A stretch of 64,000 nucleotides of DNA, taken from contig NZ_OZ061318.1 in the NCBI RefSeq assembly GCF_964063345.1, forward strand, positions 4,278,001-4,342,000. The letters run 5' to 3'. The DNA is from Pseudomonas lini (GTDB lineage: Bacteria > Pseudomonadota > Gammaproteobacteria > Pseudomonadales > Pseudomonadaceae). Position 1 is the stretch's first letter, and each line of letters opens with the position of its first letter. The position numbers were made by a program, and so were the translations under genes. This document shows positions 52,196-61,814 of this stretch, one piece after another. The notes under the pieces are model-generated. The model made no database searches and was not told the origin of the DNA. It saw nothing but the letters and a program-made list of their open reading frames with translations.

Positions 52196-53020
52196 TCAGA
52201 GTTGCCCGCGCAACCCGAACCGCTTCATCAACCCCGACTCCAACAACCCTTTCGGCAACAAGCCCGCCATCATCGGCAAGGCCCGGCTGCCATTACCCAA
52301 ACGCACCAGACGCGGCGGTTTATTCTGCTGCACGGCCTTCAATAAACCAGCGGCAAATTCACTGGCCGGCGTCGGCTTGTCCTGAGACGCCTTGGCCCGT
52401 GCACGAATGCCTTCACGCAGCGGCCACCACGGCGATTGTTCGGTGATCAGTTGCTCAGCTTTGTTGCCGGCATTTTTCGCGAAGCTGGACGCGATCGCCC
52501 CCGGCTGAACTTCCATGACCCGCACACCGAACGGTGCCAATTCCATGCGCAACGCATCGCTCAAGGCATGCACCGCAGCTTTCGAGGCGCAGTAGGCACC
52601 GGCAAACGGCGTGACCAGAACTCCGGACACGCTGCCGATGTTCACCACCAGGCCCCTGGCGCGACGCAGTACCGGGAACATCGCGCGAGTGACGCCAACG
52701 ATCGCAAATACGTTGGTTTCGAATTGCCGCTGCATGGCCGGCACACCGCCATCGAGCAGCGGCCCCATAGCGCCATAACCGGCATTGTTGATCAGCACAT
52801 CAAGACCGCCGCACTGCTGATTGATCCGCTCACTCAATTGTTCGAGAGCCGGGCCATCGTTCACGTCCAGTTGCACGGCGGTGAAACCGGCAGCGGTTAG
52901 AGCGGCTACGTCTTCAGCCTTGCGGGCGCTGGCCCAGACTTCGTAACCGGCACTTTTGAAAGCGTCGGCGAGGGCGCGGCCAATGCCGCTGGAACAACCG
53001 GTAATCAACGCAACGGGCAT
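52196..53020 (-). CDS. Short-chain dehydrogenase/reductase
   Basis: A 274-residue SDR. The NAD(P) motif is ALITGCSSGIGRALADAF, NNAGYGAMGPLLDG is the NNAG segment, and the catalytic YCASKAAVHALSDAL is intact. The sequence is of the classical type that acts on retinol, steroids or fatty alcohols, but the substrate is not predictable. The start is ATG 53020 with AAGGA upstream. Confidence 0.85.
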   Translation of the reverse strand: MPVALITGCSSGIGRALADAFKSAGYEVWASARKAEDVAALTAAGFTAVQLDVNDGPALEQLSERINQQCGGLDVLINNAGYGAMGPLLDGGVPAMQRQFETNVFAIVGVTRAMFPVLRRARGLVVNIGSVSGVLVTPFAGAYCASKAAVHALSDALRMELAPFGVRVMEVQPGAIASSFAKNAGNKAEQLITEQSPWWPLREGIRARAKASQDKPTPASEFAAGLLKAVQQNKPPRLVRLGNGSRALPMMAGLLPKGLLESGLMKRFGLRGQL

Positions 53021-53050
53021 GGCGCGGTCCTTGTGCAAAAAAAAAGAGGA

Positions 53051-53515
53051 TCAGTCGGAGAAGCTACCCTGCAAGCGCTCGGCGCGAAACTCCAGAGTTT
53101 GCGGGCGATAACCGGGGCGCAGGGGCGGCATTGGCAAGCAGTCTTCCCAATTGCCGCCGGCCTGCAATTCACCGGGGCCGCGATAACGCGGCGCGGCGTA
53201 TTGATTGTCGGCCAGATTGACCGTATCGCCCGGTGCATAAGCGGCGATTCGCCAGCGCAGTTCGGTCAACGGTACGTCATTGCCGTTGTTCATCGTCAGT
53301 TGCAAGGGGCGATCCGCCGGGCAGTGCTCCGGGGCATAGACGATGCGCAGCTCAAGGCGCGCCAGTTGCTTGACCTCGCGGTTGTCCAGCCAGAACACCC
53401 ACGTCGCCACCAGGCCCAATCCGACAGCGGCGGCCATGGAAACCGGCACGGCCTTGGACGGGTAGCGCAGCAGCAGGATCAGCCAGGTGATGACCAGCAG
53501 GACGCCGATGAACAT
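53051..53515 (-). CDS. Hypothetical membrane-anchored protein
   Basis: A 154-residue protein with two N-terminal membrane segments (IGVLLVITWLILLLRY and SMAAAVGLGLVATWVFWL), followed by a soluble beta-rich domain of about 100 residues on the periplasmic side (LELRIVYAPEHCPADRPLQL, YAAPRYRGPGEL). Two cysteines in the soluble part could form a disulfide. I do not recognise a characterised family. It starts 31 bases upstream of the SDR gene and is probably co-transcribed with it. Confidence 0.7.
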   Translation of the reverse strand: MFIGVLLVITWLILLLRYPSKAVPVSMAAAVGLGLVATWVFWLDNREVKQLARLELRIVYAPEHCPADRPLQLTMNNGNDVPLTELRWRIAAYAPGDTVNLADNQYAAPRYRGPGELQAGGNWEDCLPMPPLRPGYRPQTLEFRAERLQGSFSD

Positions 53516-53689
53516 GTGTGAACGCTCCTTGAACTCATAGACACCATCCTACCGAAGGGGCGCGGGAATGGACATTCGTGGAGCAAGATCGATGGCCGTT
53601 GGTCGGTACTGTCATTTCTGATAGTAGCCAGGCATGTCCACGAACAGTTAGATACCGATTGGCAAACAGGACATACGCAGGTCTTGACG

Positions 53690-56422
53690 ATGGGAATGCA
53701 CCACAAAACGCCAAAATTGTCCGTCGTCGACCCGCGTGGCTTATTGATCCGTTCGGTGGACTATTGGCGCGCCGTCGAAAACTTACCCAGCGAAGCACGC
53801 ATCAATCGCACTGCCCATGATGCTGCAGGTCACCCGGTAAAGCAGTGGGATCCGCGGCTTTGGGCATTGCAGGATGAAGATCCTCTGACTCCCGCCAATT
53901 CAACGACCGTGCATTCGCTGTCCGGGAATGCGCTTTGTACCGTCAGCGTCGATGCTGGGTTGCAACTGAGCCTGCCCGGTTTGGACGACGAGGTTTTGCT
54001 GGCATGGGACAGCCGAGGCACGCGACGTGAGGTTGAATACGACGACCTGCTTCGTCCTGTGGCAATGATCGAGCAGGGCGCAACTGAGCCGCGAAGGTCC
54101 GTTGAACGCATGACCTATGGCGGTCCTGATCATGGTGACCAGAATCAATGCGGGCAGTTGATCCGTCATGACGATACCGCCGGGACGGTGCTGTTCGAGG
54201 CATTTTCGATCACCGGCCAATGCGGGAGGCAAGCTCGTCACTTCACGCTGGACCCTGTTGCCCCTGACTGGCCGGAGTTGGAAGCCGATCGCCAGCAGCT
54301 GCTTGAGCCGGGGGAGGGGGCTGTCTCGACGTGGAGTTTCGGCCCGCTAGGTGATGTGTTGGAACAGGTCGATGCCAAGGGAAATAGTCAGGCCTTCAGC
54401 CTGACCCTTGACGGTCGCTTGCGTGAGGCGCGTTTGCAACTTCAGGGACTGACCGCCTGGCAAACGCTGGTCAGCGATATCCAGTACAACGCCGAGGGGC
54501 AAGTTGTGCACGAAACCGCCGGTAATGCTGCGAAAACCACCCTGGTCTACCGAGTTGAAGACGGATTATTGATAGAACGGCGGGCGCAGGATGTGAGTAC
54601 CCAGTTGTTGCAGCATCTGATCTACGACTATGACCGCATGGGCAACGTTCTCAGTATCGAGGACAAGGCGCTGCCGGTGCGTTACTTCGCCAACCAGCGT
54701 ATCGATCCGGTCAGTCGCTTTGTCTACGACAGCCTCTACCAGTTGATCGAGGCTTCTGGTTGGGAGGCGGGCGGTCCCAATCAAGGGCCCGAGTCGGTCG
54801 GCCGCACTGATCCGGCGGCGGTCAGCAACTATCGGCAGACCTACCGCTATGACGAAGGCGGCAATCTGTTGAAGCTGACCCACGTTGGCGCACAAAGCCC
54901 AGGGCATGACCTGAAGGCCGCCCGCTACAGCAATCGCTGTCTGCCCTGGCGCAACGGCGTGCCACCCACGGAAGAAGAAATCGCCGCAACGTTCGACGCC
55001 AACGGCAATTTGCTGGAGCTGGATCAGGGACGGTTTCTGACGTGGGATCTGCGTAATCAATTGCACTCGGTCAGCCCGGTAGAACGCGTCTCCGGGAGTA
55101 ATGATCGGGAGTCCTACATCTACGATGGCGGTGGGCAGAGAGTGCGTAAGATTCGCTCGCTGAATACCAATGCCCGCACCGTGGTGGCTGAAGTGCGTTA
55201 CTTGCCGGGGCTGGAACTGCGCACCGATAACGGCACTGGGGAAGTACTGCAGGTCATCACCGCCCAAGCGGGACTCAATAGCGTGCGTGTGCTGCATTGG
55301 GAAACAACTCCACCGTCCGGTATTACCAACGATCAATACCGCTACAGTCTGGTTGATCACCTGAACTCCTGCACGCTGGAGCTGGCAGACGACGCGCGAA
55401 TTATCAGCCAGGAAACCTACTATCCCTTTGGCGCGACGGCGTGGTTTGCCGGCACTGACATGATTGAAGCGAGTTACAAGATCATTCGTTACTCGGGGAA
55501 GGAACGGGATGCGACGGGGCTTTATTACTATGGGTATCGCTATTACATCCCGTGGTTGCAGCGATGGATCAACCCAGATCCGGCAGGGTGGGAGGCGGAT
55601 GGCCTCAATCTTTTCCGGATGGTGCGCAATAACCCGCTGATGTTTTTTGACGAGCAGGGGGAGGAATCGAAGTCCAAGTCGGCAGTACGCACTGCGATCG
55701 AGATATTTGAATCATTCAAGGCCAATTACAGTGATACGGACAGAGTGGCTCCCTACACAATGATGAACGAAATAACCGAGGGCAAACTGAAGTTCAAAAC
55801 AACACAGGCATCACCTGTGGTGCTTGAAAAGACCAAGACCCTGCGGTTTACCTTACGACACTATTCGTCCAATCCAAGTAGTCCGGGGGATACCCCGTCC
55901 CATGTAGCTATCAAGTCAAACTTTTCCCTGGTCAACAGTAATTTGATGACGTTGGGCGGAAAAGGTGGCAATACCAGTGAGAAGGATTGGACCAAGGCTG
56001 GAAACATGGGTTTTACGTTCTTCCTTTTGGCTATAAACGGAGAGGTGAATGAGCGCAGGTTTCTCGCGAACAAGACACATTTTGCCGAATACGATCTTGA
56101 GGATGACAAGGCACTGGAGGCAGCCTTGGGCAAAGATTTCGATAACGTAGAGTTTTTTGCTTCGCCCGATGTACTCGATCCAAAACACTCTTCGGATCTG
56201 GGGGCGGTGCCAATGGTTAAAGGCCGACTGAAAGAGTTGAAGGCGTTGTTGTTAGGCAATTCGGGAATCAGTGCGGTGCAGGTGGGAAGAATGGATTCAC
56301 GAGCAATGCTGGACAGTATCGACAATAAGTTTCACGGAACGCTTGAAATCAAAATACCAGGATCAGTAAAAGTCAGTACCTGGCATAAAAAACCAACGAC
56401 CGCGATTCGCAAGGCTGCATGA
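53690..56422 (+). CDS. TccC-like RHS-repeat toxin protein
   Basis: A 910-residue RHS protein with the N-terminus of insecticidal toxin complex C components (HHKTPKLSVVDPRGLLIRSV, VSVDAGLQLSLPGLDDEVLL). YD/RHS repeats fill residues about 300-600. The conserved core ends at RWINPDPAGWEADGLNLFRM, then NPLMFFDEQG near residue 650, where Tc proteins self-cleave. The 255-residue tail is variable toxin and is lower in G+C. It contains RHYSSNPSSPGD and an aromatic core, GNMGFTFFLLAING, loosely like ADP-ribosyltransferase tails; this is unproven. No TcA or TcB gene is nearby. The start is uncertain among TTG 53684, ATG 53690 and ATG 53696. Confidence 0.8.
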   Translation: MGMHHKTPKLSVVDPRGLLIRSVDYWRAVENLPSEARINRTAHDAAGHPVKQWDPRLWALQDEDPLTPANSTTVHSLSGNALCTVSVDAGLQLSLPGLDDEVLLAWDSRGTRREVEYDDLLRPVAMIEQGATEPRRSVERMTYGGPDHGDQNQCGQLIRHDDTAGTVLFEAFSITGQCGRQARHFTLDPVAPDWPELEADRQQLLEPGEGAVSTWSFGPLGDVLEQVDAKGNSQAFSLTLDGRLREARLQLQGLTAWQTLVSDIQYNAEGQVVHETAGNAAKTTLVYRVEDGLLIERRAQDVSTQLLQHLIYDYDRMGNVLSIEDKALPVRYFANQRIDPVSRFVYDSLYQLIEASGWEAGGPNQGPESVGRTDPAAVSNYRQTYRYDEGGNLLKLTHVGAQSPGHDLKAARYSNRCLPWRNGVPPTEEEIAATFDANGNLLELDQGRFLTWDLRNQLHSVSPVERVSGSNDRESYIYDGGGQRVRKIRSLNTNARTVVAEVRYLPGLELRTDNGTGEVLQVITAQAGLNSVRVLHWETTPPSGITNDQYRYSLVDHLNSCTLELADDARIISQETYYPFGATAWFAGTDMIEASYKIIRYSGKERDATGLYYYGYRYYIPWLQRWINPDPAGWEADGLNLFRMVRNNPLMFFDEQGEESKSKSAVRTAIEIFESFKANYSDTDRVAPYTMMNEITEGKLKFKTTQASPVVLEKTKTLRFTLRHYSSNPSSPGDTPSHVAIKSNFSLVNSNLMTLGGKGGNTSEKDWTKAGNMGFTFFLLAINGEVNERRFLANKTHFAEYDLEDDKALEAALGKDFDNVEFFASPDVLDPKHSSDLGAVPMVKGRLKELKALLLGNSGISAVQVGRMDSRAMLDSIDNKFHGTLEIKIPGSVKVSTWHKKPTTAIRKAA

Positions 56423-56433
56423 CCGTGGGTAAA

Positions 56434-56490
56434 AAAGCCCCCCCCAACTCACTGCGGATACGGACGCAGCGGGCTGGACGGGGGCTTCTT
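56434..56490. terminator. Terminator between the RHS gene and algA
   Basis: Long hairpin with arms AAGCCCCC/GGGGGCTT. On the minus strand, where algA ends, it is followed by TTTTTT. It also stands at the end of the RHS gene on the plus strand. Confidence 0.75.
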
Positions 56491-56504
56491 GTTTTACCGG
56501 TCAA

Positions 56505-57956
56505 TCACTGCGCGATGGTTTTCACCGACACGCCGCGTTCGATCGGGGTAGAGCGACCGTAGATATCTTCAAACCGCTCGATATCGTCTTCACCCAGGTA
56601 GCTGCCCGATTGCACTTCGATGATCTCGAGTGGAATCTTGCCCGGGTTGCGCAGACGGTGAACCGAGGCGATCGGGATGTAGGTCGACTGGTTTTCAGTC
56701 AGCAGGAACACGTTTTCGTCGCAGGTCACTTCAGCAGTGCCGCTGACCACGATCCAGTGTTCGGCGCGGTGGTGGTGCATTTGCAGCGACAGGCACGCGC
56801 CCGGCTTGACCGAGATGCGCTTGACCTGGAAGCGGCCGCCCATGTCGACCGAGTCGTAGGAGCCCCACGGACGATAGACTTCGCAGTGGTTCTGGGTTTC
56901 GCTGCGGCCCTGCTCGTTGAGGGTGTTGACCATCTGTTTGACGCCTTGGACCTTGTCCTTGTGGGCGATCATCATGGCGTCTTTGGTTTCGACGACCACA
57001 ATGTTTTCCAGGCCGATCACCGACACCAGTTTGCCGTTGCCGTGGATCATGCAGTTTTTGCTGTCCTGGATGACTACGTCGCCTTTGGTGACGTTGCCGT
57101 TGGCGTCTTTTGCATTGACTTCCCACAGCGACGACCAGCAACCGACATCGCTCCAGCCTGCGGTCAGTGGCACTACGCAGGCGCGCTGGGTTTTTTCCAT
57201 CACCGAATAGTCGATGGAGTTGTCCGGGCAGCAGGCGAAGGTGGCAGGGTCGATGTCGACGGTGTCGGCATCTTGTGTGCTACGTTCCAGCGTCAGTACG
57301 CAGGTGTCGTAGATGTCCGGATCGTGTTTTTTCAGCTCTTCGAGGAAGCGGCTGGCACGGAACAGGAACATGCCGCTGTTCCAGAAGTAACCACCGGACT
57401 GGACGAATTCGGTGGCGCGTTTCACGTCGGGTTTTTCGACGAAGTGCGAGACACGGCTGACGCCTTCCGGCAGCAGGGCATCGTTGGTGGATTTGATGTA
57501 GCCGTAACCGGTTTCCGGTTTGGTCGCCGGCACGCCGAACAGCACCATCTCGCCACGCTCGGCCGCCACAGTGGCCAGGGCCAGGGCGCGTTGCAGGGCT
57601 TTTTGGTCTTCCAGCACGTGGTCGGCCGGCAGCACCAGCATCAACTCGTCGCGACCTTCATTGACCAGCATCATCGCGGTCAGGGCCACTGCTGGCGAAG
57701 TGTTGCGCCCGAAGGGTTCCATCAGCACGCGCTGCACGTCCAGGTTGCGGGCGCTCAGCTGCTCGTTGACGATGAAACGGTGTTCCTTGTTGCAGACCAC
57801 GATCGGGGTGTCCATGCCTTCGAACACCAGGCGTTCCAGGGTTTGCTGGAACAGCGTTTGTTCGCCGGTCAGGGCGAGGAATTGCTTGGGGAATTGCTTA
57901 CGCGAAAGCGGCCAAAGACGTGAGCCGCTACCACCTGACAAGATCACCGGAATCAT
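56505..57956 (-). CDS. algA: Mannose-6-phosphate isomerase/mannose-1-phosphate guanylyltransferase AlgA
   Basis: A 483-residue bifunctional enzyme that makes GDP-mannose for alginate. The N-terminal guanylyltransferase motif is GGSGSRLWPLSRKQFPKQF, and FVEKPDVKRA is its second signature. The C-terminal isomerase cupin carries the metal ligands in LSLQMHHHRAEHWIVVSG. It is the last gene of the alginate operon, separated from algF by 225 bases including a REPIN, and is followed by a terminator. Confidence 0.95.
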   Translation of the reverse strand: MIPVILSGGSGSRLWPLSRKQFPKQFLALTGEQTLFQQTLERLVFEGMDTPIVVCNKEHRFIVNEQLSARNLDVQRVLMEPFGRNTSPAVALTAMMLVNEGRDELMLVLPADHVLEDQKALQRALALATVAAERGEMVLFGVPATKPETGYGYIKSTNDALLPEGVSRVSHFVEKPDVKRATEFVQSGGYFWNSGMFLFRASRFLEELKKHDPDIYDTCVLTLERSTQDADTVDIDPATFACCPDNSIDYSVMEKTQRACVVPLTAGWSDVGCWSSLWEVNAKDANGNVTKGDVVIQDSKNCMIHGNGKLVSVIGLENIVVVETKDAMMIAHKDKVQGVKQMVNTLNEQGRSETQNHCEVYRPWGSYDSVDMGGRFQVKRISVKPGACLSLQMHHHRAEHWIVVSGTAEVTCDENVFLLTENQSTYIPIASVHRLRNPGKIPLEIIEVQSGSYLGEDDIERFEDIYGRSTPIERGVSVKTIAQ

Positions 57957-58051
57957 GTTGTTACTCCTTCAAAATCGATTGGTTAGAGCTACTGCGTTCT
58001 GTCGTTTCACTCTTGTTCTTGTTCCGTGTCCGAATTGACGCCTCGGTCCTC

Positions 58052-58154
58052 TGTGGGAGCTGGCTTGTCGGGACGCCGCATCGCTGCGATGGCATCACCT
58101 CGGTGTATCTGTTTCACCGAGTCGTCTGCATCGCGGGCAAGCCCGGCTCCCACA
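58052..58154. repeat. REPIN between algF and algA
   Basis: TGTGGGAGCTGGCTTGTCGG at the left, and the inverse GGGCAAGCCCGGCTCCCACA at the right. It lies inside the alginate operon and may separate the expression level of algA from the genes before it. Confidence 0.85.
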
Positions 58155-58181
58155 GGGATATGGGTCAATCCGGCAAATGTG

Positions 58182-58835
58182 TTAGCGCGTCGAAACCGGG
58201 CGTTTTACCCAGACTGGCGACAGGCTGCTGCCGCTGCCAGTGACGTACAGCACCGCCGCTTCGCCTCGTTCCAGGGCAACCGGTTTCACGTCGCCGACTT
58301 TGGTGGCGCCGTCGTACAGTGCCAGGCTGACTTTCACCGGGTTGATTTCACGCTCGCCACGGCCCTTGGCCGCCACGGACGGGACCACTTCGGTCTTGCC
58401 GTCGGCGGTTTTCAGGGTCAGGGCCTTGTCGCTGAGGTTCTGTACGCGAACCAGGGATTTCTGCTTGTTCTTGAACGGCGGCTCTTCGATCAGTTGTGGC
58501 GCGCCGCTGGCGTTGTTGACCAGGGTGTAATAGTGGTCGCCGGCCAGTTTCACTGGCAGGCTCTGGCTGCCGACCTTGGCGCTGTAGTCACCGCCCGGCA
58601 TGAAGCTGAAGTCGGTGCTGGACAGCGGCGCGACTTCGCTCAGGTTGGTGGTGCCGACAGTGGCGCTGACTTCAGCGTTACCGGCGTTGTAGACACGCAC
58701 GAAGCTGGAGCCTTTCGGTGCGGTCGGGCCGTAGAGTGCGGCGTCGCCAGCGAAGGCGGACATCGACAACACGCTCATGCCAGCGACGAGGGCGAAGGTC
58801 TTGGCGAGACGGCGAGGAGTAGTAGTGAAAGTCAT
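58182..58835 (-). CDS. algF: Alginate O-acetylation protein AlgF
   Basis: A 217-residue periplasmic protein with a signal peptide ending MSAFAGDAALYGP. It has two beta-sandwich-like domains (GSSFVRVYNAGNAEVSATVG; LVRVQNLSDKALTLKTADGK). AlgF works with AlgI, AlgJ and AlgX in acetylating polymannuronate in the periplasm. The order algI-algJ-algF-algA is the standard Pseudomonas one. It lies 14 bases after algJ. Confidence 0.93.
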   Translation of the reverse strand: MTFTTTPRRLAKTFALVAGMSVLSMSAFAGDAALYGPTAPKGSSFVRVYNAGNAEVSATVGTTNLSEVAPLSSTDFSFMPGGDYSAKVGSQSLPVKLAGDHYYTLVNNASGAPQLIEEPPFKNKQKSLVRVQNLSDKALTLKTADGKTEVVPSVAAKGRGEREINPVKVSLALYDGATKVGDVKPVALERGEAAVLYVTGSGSSLSPVWVKRPVSTR

Positions 58836-58849
58836 GGTGTACCTCTCTT

Positions 58850-60025
58850 TCAGTTTTGCGCCCGGTCGGGCGTCTCGGATTTAGTGTTTGCAGCTACGTT
58901 TTGTTGGCGTGCGCCGGCTTGTTTAAGCTCTGCGACCCACTGCGGGTCGGCGTCACCGATTTCGTTGTTCACAGGCAGATATCGTTCAGGGAACTCCCAG
59001 ATCAGCACTTGTGGCGGGCTGTTCTTGAAAGCATCGCTTTTCAGGTAGCTGAGCATCGGCAGAATCGGGCCATGGCCGTCTTCGGCGTAATTGACCACGT
59101 CGCTGTGCAACGCTTCTTTCAGCGCACCGACGAAGTTCCAGTTCGGGTTGGCGCTGTAGCTGGTGCCGATGAGGGCCACTGGCACTTCAGTGTTGGCGAA
59201 CAGGGCGTCGTCACCGGCAGGCTGATCTTGCGCCGCCACGGTGTTGCGCTTCTGCAATGGTTCTTGCGCCGGCATCAGGTTTTCGAACAGCGGGTCCAGC
59301 GGCAGGAACAACCGCAGGTCGCCCTTGTGCGTCACCTTCTCCGCAGGTTCGGTGACGAAGTTTTGCGGTTCGCCGCTGAGCGGAGCCTTGTCGGCAATGG
59401 TTTTGGCCAGGGTCTGGGCAGCGATTTGCGCGCCTTCCGGGGTCCAGTGAGTGTCGGTGCGCAGGAACACTTGCTGACCGTCTTGCTTGGCCTTTTGCAG
59501 CGGGCCGAGCAGGTCAGGGGCGAGGATCTTGTCGGCCGCCACACGAGCGTGGAAGTCCTTGTACAGATTGGCGTGGATACTCGCCGGCTTCACTTCACCC
59601 AGGTGTTCCGGGTACAGACGTGTCTTGGCTGGGACAATCGCCATCACCAGTTGCACGCCTTGCTTTTTCAGGGTCTGGCGCACGCCTTCGACCAGCGCGT
59701 AGTTGCCTTGCAGGTTCAACTCTTCGTTGACGATCGGGTGGAACTCTTCATCGCTGTAGAGCCACTGATCGCGACCGAGCACTACGCCCGGACGACCTTC
59801 GTTGAACAGTTTGAAATCCAGCGCGGCCCAAAGATTGGTGCCCAGGCGCTTGATCGGGAACTCGTCGTCGTAGTGCGTCTCGACGGCTTTGGTCCAGCGA
59901 CCGTTGAGCACGGTTGCATCGGCGTTGGTACTGAAGCCGAAGAAGCTGCGTACCGACCACACGCCCAGGACCAGCAAGGTCACCAGGAACAGGGCGATGT
60001 AGAAGATGCGTAATGAGCGGGTCAT
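58850..60025 (-). CDS. algJ: Alginate O-acetyltransferase AlgJ
   Basis: A 391-residue inner-membrane-anchored periplasmic enzyme with one N-terminal membrane segment (IFYIALFLVTLLVLGVW). It has an SGNH-hydrolase-like domain: FLRTDTHWTPEGAQIAAQ holds the Asp and His, and ALIGTSYSANPNWNF the Ser. It receives acetyl from AlgI and acts before AlgX. It overlaps neither neighbour: 11 bases from algI and 14 from algF. Confidence 0.93.
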   Translation of the reverse strand: MTRSLRIFYIALFLVTLLVLGVWSVRSFFGFSTNADATVLNGRWTKAVETHYDDEFPIKRLGTNLWAALDFKLFNEGRPGVVLGRDQWLYSDEEFHPIVNEELNLQGNYALVEGVRQTLKKQGVQLVMAIVPAKTRLYPEHLGEVKPASIHANLYKDFHARVAADKILAPDLLGPLQKAKQDGQQVFLRTDTHWTPEGAQIAAQTLAKTIADKAPLSGEPQNFVTEPAEKVTHKGDLRLFLPLDPLFENLMPAQEPLQKRNTVAAQDQPAGDDALFANTEVPVALIGTSYSANPNWNFVGALKEALHSDVVNYAEDGHGPILPMLSYLKSDAFKNSPPQVLIWEFPERYLPVNNEIGDADPQWVAELKQAGARQQNVAANTKSETPDRAQN

Positions 60026-60036
60026 AGTCAGATCCC

Positions 60037-61602
60037 TCAGAACTGGAAGTAAAGGAACGGCGAGAAGCTTTGCGCCGAGAGTTTGAGAATCGAGGCGATG
60101 AACAGCAGCAGTACCAGGGCGCGCATCACGTAACGGGACCAGTCAGCGGTCCAGTAGGCCGGTTGCACAGTCGCTTCAACGCCGACGGTGTAACCCGGTT
60201 CGTGGATGCTGGCCGGGTTGTCACCCGGTACGGCTTTGATCATTCCAGGCGTAGCCGCGGCAGGGCCATCGGCCTCGACGTTGACGGCAGGCTTGGTTTT
60301 GACCGGTGGCCGGTTGGTGTAGAAATCACGGATGCCGAAGAACGCCAGAGTGACGTACGCCACCACCAGGGTTGCCACTTGCAGACCGGTGAGGCTGGCC
60401 TGATTGAGTTCCGACAGCGACCATTCGCCGAAGCTGAACATCGCGCCATACATGCGACCGGCAACGTGCAGGTTTTCCGAGCGGAAGATCACCCAGCCCA
60501 TGACGACGAGCAGGAAGGTCAGCGCCCAACGGATCGGGTTGATGCTGCGCGGCGAGGTGTTCAGGCCCAGAGCTTTTTCGATCGCCAGCCACATGCCGTG
60601 CCAGGCACCCCAGACGATGTAGGTGATGTTCGCGCCGTGCCACAGACCACCGAGCAGCATGGTCAGGAACAGGTTGCGATAGGTCATCAGCGTACCTTTA
60701 CGGTTACCGCCGAGGGTGATGTACAGATAGTCACGCAACCAGGTCGACAGGCTGATGTGCCAGCGACGCCAGAACTCGGTGATCGACTGGCTGATGTACG
60801 GCTGTTTGAAGTTTTCCATGAAACGGAAACCCATCATCAAGCCCAGACCAATCGCCATGTCGCTGTAGCCGGAGAAGTCGAAGTACAGCTGCGCGGTGTA
60901 GGCCAGGGCGCCGAGCCAGGCGTCGCCCGTGGTCGGGTTCTGCAAGGCGAAGCAATGGTCGGCCACCACCGCCAGGGTGTCGGCGATGAAGACCTTCTTG
61001 ATGAAGCCCTGCATGAACCGCGTGGCACCTTCGGAGAACTTGTCGAGGGTGTGGGTGCGGTTGTTGAACTGGTCGGCCAGGTCACGGAAACGCAGCACAG
61101 GACCTGCGATCAAGTGCGGGAAGATCGCCACGAATGCGGCAAAGTCGATCAGGTTGCGGGTCGCCGGGGTATCACCGCGGTAGACGTCGATGATGTAGCT
61201 GATGGACTCGAAGATGTAGAACGAGATCCCGATCGGCAACAGCACGTGGGTCAGGATGAACGGCGAAAGACCGACCGAGGTCATCATCGCGTTGATGCTG
61301 TCCACGCCGAAATTGGCGTACTTGAAGTAGCCGAGGATGCACAGGTCGACGCCCACGCCCAGGAGCAACCAGCGCTGGGCCGGTTTGGTCCGAACGCCTG
61401 CCGCACCGACTTTCAGGCCGATCCAGTAGTTCCACAGCGTGACGGCTGCGAACAGCGCAAGGAAGTCCACACGCCACCAGGCGTAGAACACGTAGCTGGC
61501 GATCAGCAGCAGCAAGTTGCGATAGCGTATTCCGCTCAAGTAGTACATGCCGAGAAAGATCGGCAAGAACAGAAACAGGAACACGTTGGATGAAAATACC
61601 AT
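60037..61602 (-). CDS. algI: Alginate acetyl-transfer membrane protein AlgI
   Basis: A 521-residue MBOAT-family membrane protein that moves acetyl groups across the inner membrane for alginate acetylation. It has about eleven helices. The MBOAT signatures are ITEFWRRWHISLSTWLRDYL and GGLWHGANITYIVWGAWHG, the latter holding the catalytic His. The start is ATG 61602 (MVFSSNVFLF) with GGAGAG upstream. The loop before the last helix is Pro/Ala-rich. Confidence 0.94.
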   Translation of the reverse strand: MVFSSNVFLFLFLPIFLGMYYLSGIRYRNLLLLIASYVFYAWWRVDFLALFAAVTLWNYWIGLKVGAAGVRTKPAQRWLLLGVGVDLCILGYFKYANFGVDSINAMMTSVGLSPFILTHVLLPIGISFYIFESISYIIDVYRGDTPATRNLIDFAAFVAIFPHLIAGPVLRFRDLADQFNNRTHTLDKFSEGATRFMQGFIKKVFIADTLAVVADHCFALQNPTTGDAWLGALAYTAQLYFDFSGYSDMAIGLGLMMGFRFMENFKQPYISQSITEFWRRWHISLSTWLRDYLYITLGGNRKGTLMTYRNLFLTMLLGGLWHGANITYIVWGAWHGMWLAIEKALGLNTSPRSINPIRWALTFLLVVMGWVIFRSENLHVAGRMYGAMFSFGEWSLSELNQASLTGLQVATLVVAYVTLAFFGIRDFYTNRPPVKTKPAVNVEADGPAAATPGMIKAVPGDNPASIHEPGYTVGVEATVQPAYWTADWSRYVMRALVLLLFIASILKLSAQSFSPFLYFQF

Positions 61603-61708
61603 CCCGATCTCTCCATGTTTAACCAACAGTCAAGGGCCAACGGCCCCCCCAAACCCCCCACCGAAAACCGGAGGGCTAACTCACAAAACTCAAACTCGAC
61701 ACCTACCC

Positions 61709-61798
61709 TGTGGGAGCGGGCTTGCCCGCGATAGCAGTGGGTCAGTCGACATCAATGCTGAATGTCAGATTGCAATCGCGGGCAAGCCCGCTCCCACA
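61709..61798. repeat. REPIN between algL and algI
   Basis: TGTGGGAGCGGGCTTGCCCG at the left, and the inverse CGGGCAAGCCCGCTCCCACA at the right. This is the second REPIN inside the alginate operon, in the 212-base algL-algI gap. Confidence 0.9.
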
Positions 61799-61814
61799 GG
61801 GTTTTGTATTGTTC

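Noticed and set aside
60070..61593. 507-residue open frame antisense to algI, and similar ones opposite algA and algJ
   Set aside because: Shadow frames of well-identified alginate genes; rich in Arg, Gln and His with no recognisable domains.
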